Assembly: GCA_042408665.1 (NCBI GenBank)
Contig: JBHOQW010000232.1
Span: 1-17,984 of the forward strand
From: CAUJGQ01 sp042408665
GTDB lineage: Bacteria; Chloroflexota; Dehalococcoidia; CAUJGQ01
Reading direction: 5' to 3'
Length of the DNA stretch: 17,984 nt
The position numbers were made by a program, and so were the translations under genes. The notes below the pieces were generated by a model that was not told the origin of the DNA, did not search any database, and saw nothing but the letters and a program-made list of their open reading frames with translations. How positions within the stretch are numbered: position 1 is the stretch's first letter; each line of letters opens with the position of its first letter. Positions 14,701 through 17,984 of this stretch are shown here, in pieces.

Positions 14701-15585
14701 ATGCAGCGGGACACTGTGCTCAACGTGCACCTGCACCAACTCGCCTACCTGCGCGAGGCGGTGCGCCAGGGCAGCCTTACGCGGGCGGCGGCGGCGCTGG
14801 GCGTGAGCCAGCCGGCGCTGTCACAGGCGCTGGCCGAGCTGGAGCGACGCCTGGGGGTGGCGCTGTTCGAGCGGGTGGGGCGGCGGCGGGTGCTCACGGC
14901 GGCCGGCGAGGAGGTCGACGCCTTCGCCCGGCGGGTGCTGGCCGAGGCGGACGGCCTGAGCCAGCGGTTGGCCGCCTACCGGCGGGGGCGGGGCGGCACG
15001 CTGCGCGTGGGCATGATCGACGCCGCCAGCCTGTACGTGCTGCCGGAGGTGGTGCGCGCCTACCGGGAGCAGCACCCGGCGGTGGAGCTGCGGGTAACGG
15101 TGGAGGCCAGCGGTGACCTGTTGCGGCGCCTGCGTGAGCGAGAGCTCGACCTGGCGTTCGTGGTGGGACCGGTGACCGAGCCGGACCTAGCGGCAGTGGA
15201 GGTGGCGCGCGAGCCGCTGTACCTGTACGCGCCGCCGGATGACGATGGCACCCCGGAGGGAGCACGCTGGGTGCTGTACCCGGAAGGGTCCCGCACCCGA
15301 CGCATCATCGATGCCGCACTGGCGCAGGCCGGCATTCGCCCGCGTGTGGCGCTGGAGAGCAGCAACCCGGCCGTGCTGCGCCAGATGGTAGCGATGGGGC
15401 TGGGGTGGAGCGTGCTCCCGGTGGCGGTGGCGGAGGGCGGCGCGGGCGGTGCATCCCCGCGCCGGGGCGCGCGCGTGGCGGAGCGACCGCTGTGCGCCGC
15501 CTGGCGGCGGGCCAGCCCGCCGGACGCGCGGCGGGAGGCCTTCCTGCGCCTGGCCCTGCAGCGGCAGGGCGGTACCGACGCCTGA
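14701..15585 (+). CDS. LysR-type transcriptional regulator
   Basis: This 294-residue regulator carries a winged helix-turn-helix at about residues 12-70 (LHQLAYLREAVRQGSLTRAA, then LGVSQPALSQALAELERRLG, then LFERVG and LTAAGE), a linker helix (70-95) and a periplasmic-binding-protein-like effector domain (about 96-270) beginning LRVGMIDAASLYVLPEVV. The ligand is unknown. Divergence from inositol-3-phosphate synthase across a palindromic AT-rich gap suggests it regulates that gene, perhaps in response to a sugar phosphate or inositol; this is inference from arrangement. No Shine-Dalgarno sequence precedes the ATG at 14701. In-frame GTG codons at 14716 and 14725 are alternatives, and the latter would give the more usual start HLHQLAYL. 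It ends just before a hairpin and the convergent tRNA array. Confidence 0.94.
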   Translation: MQRDTVLNVHLHQLAYLREAVRQGSLTRAAAALGVSQPALSQALAELERRLGVALFERVGRRRVLTAAGEEVDAFARRVLAEADGLSQRLAAYRRGRGGTLRVGMIDAASLYVLPEVVRAYREQHPAVELRVTVEASGDLLRRLRERELDLAFVVGPVTEPDLAAVEVAREPLYLYAPPDDDGTPEGARWVLYPEGSRTRRIIDAALAQAGIRPRVALESSNPAVLRQMVAMGLGWSVLPVAVAEGGAGGASPRRGARVAERPLCAAWRRASPPDARREAFLRLALQRQGGTDA

Positions 15586-15604
15586 GCGTCGGGGAACAAC
15601 GCGA

Positions 15605-15626
15605 CGGCGGCGCTGTGGCGCCGCCG
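15605..15626 (-). terminator. Terminator hairpin after the tRNA array
   Basis: CGGCGGCGC (15605-15613) and GCGCCGCCG (15618-15626) form a perfect 9-bp stem with a 4-base loop, three bases beyond the tRNA-Arg gene. On the minus strand it is followed by TCGCGTTGTT, moderately T-rich. It also lies 19 bases past the LysR stop on the plus strand and may serve both transcripts. Confidence 0.6.
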
Positions 15627-15628
15627 GG

Positions 15629-15702
15629 TACGCACGGCAGGATTTGAACCTGCGACCTCAGCCTCCGCAGGGCTGCGCTCTATCCAACTGAGCTACGTGC
15701 GC
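15629..15702 (-). tRNA. tRNA-Arg (anticodon GCG)
   Basis: A full cloverleaf of 74 bases: acceptor GCGCACG with CGTGCGT (terminal G-U pair), D arm GCTC/GAGC with the arginine identity base A20 in AGTTGGATA, anticodon stem CAGCC/GGCTG with loop CTGCGGA, T arm GCAGG/CCTGC with TTCAAAT, and discriminator A. T33 fixes the anticodon as GCG (15666-15668), reading CGC and CGU. Most bacteria use ACG here, with A edited to inosine. The 3' CCA is not encoded (ACCC follows). It is the last gene of the leftward array. Confidence 0.95.
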
Positions 15703-15751
15703 AGGACAGACCCCGAAAAAGAACCGCCCTCTACCGCGGGGCGGGTCGGGG

Positions 15752-15838
15752 TGGTGCCGAAGGGGAGATTTGAACTCCCACGGGCGTATGCCCACTACAC
15801 CCTGAATGTAGCGCGTCTGCCGGTTCCGCCACTTCGGC
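15752..15838 (-). tRNA. tRNA-Leu (anticodon CAG)
   Basis: A class II tRNA with acceptor GCCGAAG/CTTCGGC, the Leu-type D arm GCGGAACCGGCAGACGC, anticodon stem CTACA/TGTAG with loop TTCAGGG (anticodon CAG at 15802-15804, reading CUG), a long variable arm, and T arm GGGAG/CTCCC. Discriminator A is followed by an encoded CCA (15752-15754), unlike the Arg and Val genes of this array. Confidence 0.97.
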
Positions 15839-15866
15839 GCTGGCGGCCCCTGCACGGGAGCCGCGG

Positions 15867-15940
15867 TGGGCGATACTGGATTCGAACCAGTGACCTCGTC
15901 GGTGTGAACGACGCGCTCTAACCAACTGAGCTAACCGCCC
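15867..15940 (-). tRNA. tRNA-Val (anticodon CAC)
   Basis: A 74-base cloverleaf: acceptor GGGCGGT/ATCGCCC, D arm GCTC/GAGC, anticodon stem CGTCG/CGACG with loop TTCACAC (anticodon CAC at 15904-15906, reading GUG), T arm ACTGG/CCAGT, discriminator A. CCA is not encoded (ACCG follows). It lies 28 bases upstream of tRNA-Leu in the same transcript. Confidence 0.97.
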
Positions 15941-16017
15941 AACCCTGCCGCGAGGCCCACCGTGACCGCGTCACCGGCCACACCGGTAGCCCGCGTTGCC
16001 CGGCGGGCGCTCGCGCT

Positions 16018-16092
16018 TGGTAGCGGGGGAGGGATTCGAACCCCCGACCAAGGGCTTATGAGTCCCCTGCTCTACCGCTGAGCTACCCCGCC
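16018..16092 (-). tRNA. tRNA-Met, probably elongator (anticodon CAT)
   Basis: The cloverleaf has acceptor GGCGGGG/CCCCGCT (terminal G-U), D arm GCTC/GAGC, anticodon loop CTCATAA (anticodon CAT at 16058-16060), T arm GGGGG/CCCTC, discriminator A and an encoded CCA (16018-16020). It lacks the unpaired position 1 and triple G-C anticodon stem of initiator tRNA. The acceptor resembles elongator tRNA-Met rather than the lysidine-modified tRNA-Ile with the same anticodon, but that is not excluded. The stem pair next to the anticodon loop is A31/G39, a mismatch. First gene of the array. Confidence 0.93.
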
Positions 16093-16102
16093 GTGCCCTT
16101 TA

Positions 16103-16132
16103 AGCGTAGCAGGGCAGAGGTGACGCTGTCAA
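16103..16132 (-). promoter_or_regulatory. Promoter of the tRNA array
   Basis: On the minus strand a perfect TTGACA (16127-16132) is followed by an 18-base spacer and TACGCT (16103-16108, 3 of 6), placing the start close to the 5' end of tRNA-Met at 16092. It should drive the Met-Val-Leu-Arg array. Confidence 0.55.
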
Positions 16133-16149
16133 TCGCCCCGCGTGACCGC

Positions 16150-16181
16150 GCCATGTGACGTCACTGCCATGTGACGTCACT
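16150..16181. repeat. Two perfect tandem 16-bp repeats, each with a GTGACGTCAC palindrome
   Basis: GCCATGTGACGTCACT occurs twice without a gap (16150-16165 and 16166-16181). Each copy contains the perfect 10-bp palindrome GTGACGTCAC (16155-16164 and 16171-16180), so equivalent points are 16 bp apart. It lies between the tRNA array promoter and the divergent HTH gene, next to a minus-strand TACAAT and about 45 bp from a plus-strand TATGAT. This looks like a double operator for a dimeric DNA-binding protein. Confidence 0.8.
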
Positions 16182-16187
16182 ATTGTA
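16182..16187 (-). promoter_or_regulatory. Possible second, upstream -10 for the tRNA array
   Basis: TACAAT on the minus strand directly abuts the tandem repeats, so a start near 16175 would fall inside them and a bound protein would block it. No good -35 is seen 16-18 bases upstream. Confidence 0.3.
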
Positions 16188-16225
16188 CGCCGCACACGCG
16201 GATTCCGCCAGCGGCGGCCCGCGGG

Positions 16226-16231
16226 TATGAT
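16226..16231 (+). promoter_or_regulatory. -10 element for the HTH gene
   Basis: TATGAT (5 of 6) lies 31 bases before the AGGAGG ribosome site of the HTH gene. The -35 region (TTCCGC at 16203-16208 with a 17-base spacer) is poor. Confidence 0.4.
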
Positions 16232-16261
16232 GGAGCCACACCGGCGTTGGGGGACGTCGTC

Positions 16262-16267
16262 AGGAGG
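16262..16267 (+). promoter_or_regulatory. Ribosome binding site fixing a TTG start
   Basis: A perfect AGGAGG stands 9 bases before the TTG at 16277. The in-frame TTG at 16247 lies before this site and cannot use it. Confidence 0.8.
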
Positions 16268-16276
16268 CGAGCAGCC

Positions 16277-16645
16277 TTGTCGGAGCGAGGCGCCGTTCAG
16301 GATTACGCCAGCGGCCTGCAGGCGGACCGCGGCCCTGCGGATCGGTGGCTGACGGTCTACGAGGTCGCGGCCATGACCCTGCAGCATCCCGACACCGTGC
16401 GACGCTGGATCGCCCAGGGGCTGCTCAAGGGTGAAGACCGCGGCCCGCTCGGCTATCGCGTCCGCGAGAGTGAGGTGGAGCGCTTCCTGCACGACTATGT
16501 CCTCGTCGAAGGGCGCAACCCGGCCGACAAAGCGCTCAGCTCCAACCTGCTTGACGCCGTTCAGGCCAACGAGCCGGAGGAGTACGAGGTGGCCGGTGCA
16601 GGCTGGCCGTTCTTCGGCCGGCGCCGGGATGTGGCCCCGTCGTGA
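16277..16645 (+). CDS. Small excisionase/MerR-type helix-turn-helix protein
   Basis: This 122-residue protein starts at TTG. Residues 24-72 form an excisionase-family (HTH_17-like) DNA-binding domain: WLTVYEVAAMTLQHPDTVRRW, then IAQGLLKGEDRGPLGYRVRESEVERFL, with the recognition helix around PDTVRRWIAQG and the wing at GYRVRESE. The tail (73-122) is acidic in the middle (ANEPEEYEVAG) and ends GWPFFGRRRDVAPS. Such domains occur in phage excisionases, plasmid regulators and many small chromosomal regulators. No integrase or phage gene is nearby, so a chromosomal regulator is likelier. It is divergent from the tRNA array across a 32-bp tandem palindromic repeat that it may itself bind, and convergent with the Cys-rich gene across 18 bases. 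Confidence 0.85.
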   Translation: MSERGAVQDYASGLQADRGPADRWLTVYEVAAMTLQHPDTVRRWIAQGLLKGEDRGPLGYRVRESEVERFLHDYVLVEGRNPADKALSSNLLDAVQANEPEEYEVAGAGWPFFGRRRDVAPS

Positions 16646-16663
16646 CGCCGCGGGTGGGCTCCC

Positions 16664-16960
16664 TCAGTTCTGGATCTCGTGCGGCTCCCAGTAGGGGAAC
16701 GGGTTGTCCTCGCTCAGCACCGCCCGACAGTAGCCGCACACGGCCAGGTGGCACTCCGGACAGCGCTGATCAAACGCGGCTACCACCGCGTCCAGCTCCT
16801 CGTGGCAGTCCGTGCAGATGATGGAGGCTTCGGACCAGTCGAACACGAAGCCGCAGTCCAGGCAGATGGCGTCCGTATCCGCCTCGGATGGGCAGGGAAT
16901 GTCGGGAAACAGGTCCAAGTAAAAGGTCTTGGTATAGCGCGAGCGGCAGCGCGGGCACAT
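16664..16960 (-). CDS. Small protein with five CxxC motifs, probable multi-zinc-ribbon
   Basis: This is an unrecognised 98-residue acidic protein. Eleven cysteines include five CxxC pairs: CPRC (2-5), CLDC (33-36), CTDC (49-52), CPEC (67-70) and CGYC (75-78), plus Cys23 and nearby His53 and His71. Two or more treble-clef or zinc-ribbon sites are likely. An Asp/Phe segment (YLDLFPDIPCPSEADTD) separates the first knuckle from the rest, and the end is PFPYWEPHEIQN. It is probably cytoplasmic, since there is no signal peptide. A rubredoxin-like or nucleic-acid-binding role is possible but not shown. The ATG at 16960 has GAGGA about 7 bases upstream. It has its own promoter at 16990-17017 and is convergent with the HTH gene. 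Confidence 0.82.
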   Translation of the reverse strand: MCPRCRSRYTKTFYLDLFPDIPCPSEADTDAICLDCGFVFDWSEASIICTDCHEELDAVVAAFDQRCPECHLAVCGYCRAVLSEDNPFPYWEPHEIQN

Positions 16961-16989
16961 GCGGGCGTCCTCGGCGGCAGGCTATGTTG

Positions 16990-17017
16990 AGTGTAGCAGG
17001 GTCGGCGTTCGTCGCAA
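16990..17017 (-). promoter_or_regulatory. Promoter of the Cys-rich small protein gene
   Basis: On the minus strand TTGCGA (17012-17017, 4 of 6) is followed by a 16-base spacer and TACACT (16990-16995, 5 of 6). The start near 16983 would give a leader of about 23 bases. Confidence 0.5.
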
Positions 17018-17040
17018 CCGGCACCCCGCCCGGGCCGCGA

Positions 17041-17070
17041 TTGACCCCCTTAGGCGACCCTTCGTACAAT
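17041..17070 (+). promoter_or_regulatory. Promoter of tRNA-Val (TAC)
   Basis: TTGACC (17041-17046, 5 of 6), an 18-base spacer and TACAAT (17065-17070, 5 of 6) precede tRNA-Val; the predicted start near 17077 is about 12 bases before the mature 5' end. Confidence 0.7.
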
Positions 17071-17088
17071 TCGCGTGGTGAGGATCGT

Positions 17089-17162
17089 GGGCGATTAGCT
17101 CAGATGGCTAGAGCATCTCGCTTACACCGAGAGGGTCAGAGGTTCGAGTCCTCTATCGCCCA
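17089..17162 (+). tRNA. tRNA-Val (anticodon TAC)
   Basis: A 74-base cloverleaf: acceptor GGGCGAT/ATCGCCC, D arm GCTC/GAGC, anticodon stem TCTCG/CGAGA with loop CTTACAC (anticodon TAC at 17123-17125), T arm AGAGG/CCTCT with TTCGAGT, discriminator A at 17162. CCA is not encoded (CCCC follows). It is a single-gene transcript with its own promoter and terminator, and complements the CAC-reading tRNA-Val of the nearby array. Confidence 0.97.
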
Positions 17163-17168
17163 CCCCAG

Positions 17169-17199
17169 CCGCCCCTGACGGTCCATCAGGGGCGGTTTT
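17169..17199 (+). terminator. Intrinsic terminator of tRNA-Val
   Basis: CCGCCCCTGA (17169-17178) and TCAGGGGCGG (17186-17195) form a perfect 10-bp stem with a 7-base loop, followed by TTTT (17196-17199) and CCGTT. It is the clearest rho-independent terminator in the window and starts 6 bases after the tRNA. Confidence 0.92.
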
Positions 17200-17222
17200 C
17201 CGTTGGTGGCCCACGGCAGCGC

Positions 17223-17228
17223 TTGACA
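17223..17228 (+). promoter_or_regulatory. Possible -35 for the secreted protein gene
   Basis: A perfect TTGACA stands 70 bases before the ATG at 17299, but the expected -10 region (TTGAAG or TGAAGC near 17245-17251) is poor, so the promoter is tentative. Confidence 0.25.
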
Positions 17229-17298
17229 GCGCGGCGGGCGCGGGTTGAAGCTGCGGGCAATGTCCTCCCGCCGGGCGAGCAGCAGAGAGGAGCGGGAG

Positions 17299-17984
17299 AT
17301 GTCCAAGCGAACGCGCGCGGCTCGGCTCTCGGTGGGAATGGTGCTCGCCGTGCTGGTCGGGGGAGCGGCCTGGGTGCGACCGACCAGCGCTCAATCTCCC
17401 CAGCCAACCCCAACGCCGGCGGTCACCGCCACCCCTGCGGGGCCACGCCCAACCCCCACCCCGGCGCCCACACCGGTCCCCCAAGATGTGGCCCAGCGCC
17501 TGGCCCCGGATTGCCCCGGTGAGCACCGCGATGGCCCGCGCCAGCTTACCGTGCGCCAGCCCACGCGCATCCTGGTCACGTGCACGGTCAGGAACCCGCT
17601 CGCCGAGCCGGTCGATTACTCGGCCACGATGGTCTTCACCCTGGGCGAGCGCGCCGCGGTGGTGGATGGCGGCGCGCAGCGCGGCCAGGTGGCGGTGGTG
17701 GGCAACGAGATCCGGTGGGGCGCGTTCGTGCTCCAGCCGGGCGAATCGGCCTCGGCCTTCGCCGTGGTCGAGGTCTCGCCGGCTCAGGCCGACGCCGGGC
17801 GGCCGGTGGTGCTGTTCACCAGCACGCGCACCACGGCGCAGCTCGCCGGCGGGGGCGTGGTGACGTTCGTGGCCGGGCCGTTCACCACGGCCGAGGTGGC
17901 GGGCCTGCTGGCCGGCGGCCTCGTCACCACGGCGCCGGCCGCCGCGCCCGCCGCACCGGCGCAGCCGGCCCGTCCCGCCCCGCC
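17299..17984 (+). CDS. Secreted protein with Pro/Thr linker, C-terminus cut off by window edge
   Basis: The frame is open from ATG 17299 (AGGAG 7 bases upstream) to the window end, giving 228 residues with no stop. Residues 1-32 are a signal peptide: SKRTRAARL, a hydrophobic core (about 11-25) and a likely cleavage after TSA. A Pro/Thr-rich linker follows (QPTPTPAVTATPAGPRPTPT, then PAPTPVPQ; 33-62), a style common in surface proteins of Chloroflexota. Residues 70-195 look like a single beta-sandwich repeat (LTVRQPTRILVTCTVRNPL, AVVDGGAQRGQVAVVGNEIRW, FVLQPGESASAFAVVEV), recalling DUF11/CARDB-type extracellular domains. Cys72 and Cys95 could form a disulfide. From about 212 it becomes Ala/Pro-rich again. 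Function is unknown; an exported or wall-associated structural role is likely. Confidence 0.85.
   Translation, partial: MSKRTRAARLSVGMVLAVLVGGAAWVRPTSAQSPQPTPTPAVTATPAGPRPTPTPAPTPVPQDVAQRLAPDCPGEHRDGPRQLTVRQPTRILVTCTVRNPLAEPVDYSATMVFTLGERAAVVDGGAQRGQVAVVGNEIRWGAFVLQPGESASAFAVVEVSPAQADAGRPVVLFTSTRTTAQLAGGGVVTFVAGPFTTAEVAGLLAGGLVTTAPAAAPAAPAQPARPAP

Noticed and set aside
16018..16092. Initiator tRNA-fMet
   Set aside because: Position 1 can pair with 72 (G-U) and the anticodon stem lacks the three consecutive G-C pairs next to the loop that mark initiators.
16153..16180. The TGTGACGTCAC repeats as CRP/FNR-type sites
   Set aside because: CRP-type sites have half-sites TGTGA and TCACA separated by six bases; here only two bases separate them.

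Overview
The window is a dense, GC-rich stretch of a bacterial chromosome with short intergenic gaps and many divergent and convergent gene pairs. A member of the Chloroflexota, possibly near the Thermomicrobia, is the best guess. The grounds are the high GC, a secreted protein with a PTPTP-rich linker, a soluble GAF-GAF-PAS histidine kinase, a Bacillus-type (GAAC-N4-GTTC) SOS box, and tRNA genes of which only some encode CCA. This is an inference from style; no marker gene was compared with a database.

Left part (1-5200): an ffh-rpsP-khpA translation and secretion operon runs leftward off the window from a promoter at about 1862-1890. Divergent from it are a cytoplasmic hybrid-sensor-type histidine kinase with no adjacent response regulator, and a membrane protein of the lysylphosphatidylglycerol synthase TM / flippase-like family. 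They end at a strong hairpin facing gap.

Centre (5252-9615): three leftward blocks carry glycolytic gap, then eno with a translationally coupled gene of unknown function (ATGA overlap), then a XerD-like tyrosine recombinase. The recombinase is divergent from a small Rad52/DdrA-like putative annealing protein. The promoter of the latter contains an exact GAAC-N4-GTTC SOS box between -35 and -10, which is the most interesting regulatory signal in the window.

Right-centre (10532-15585): uvrC and pcm (DNA and protein repair) run leftward, and so does an inositol-3-phosphate synthase gene. The synthase is divergent from a LysR-type regulator across an AT-rich intergenic region holding a large imperfect inverted repeat, so the regulator probably controls inositol phosphate synthesis.

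Right end (15600-17984): a leftward tRNA array (Met/CAT, Val/CAC, Leu/CAG, Arg/GCG) is followed to its right by a divergent small HTH protein. Between them are two perfect tandem 16-bp copies, each containing the palindrome GTGACGTCAC. A five-CxxC zinc-binding-type protein, a solitary tRNA-Val (TAC) with a textbook promoter and terminator, and the start of a secreted protein cut by the window edge complete the region. No CRISPR array, insertion sequence, rRNA or replication origin was seen. No gene-free stretch exceeds 300 bases.
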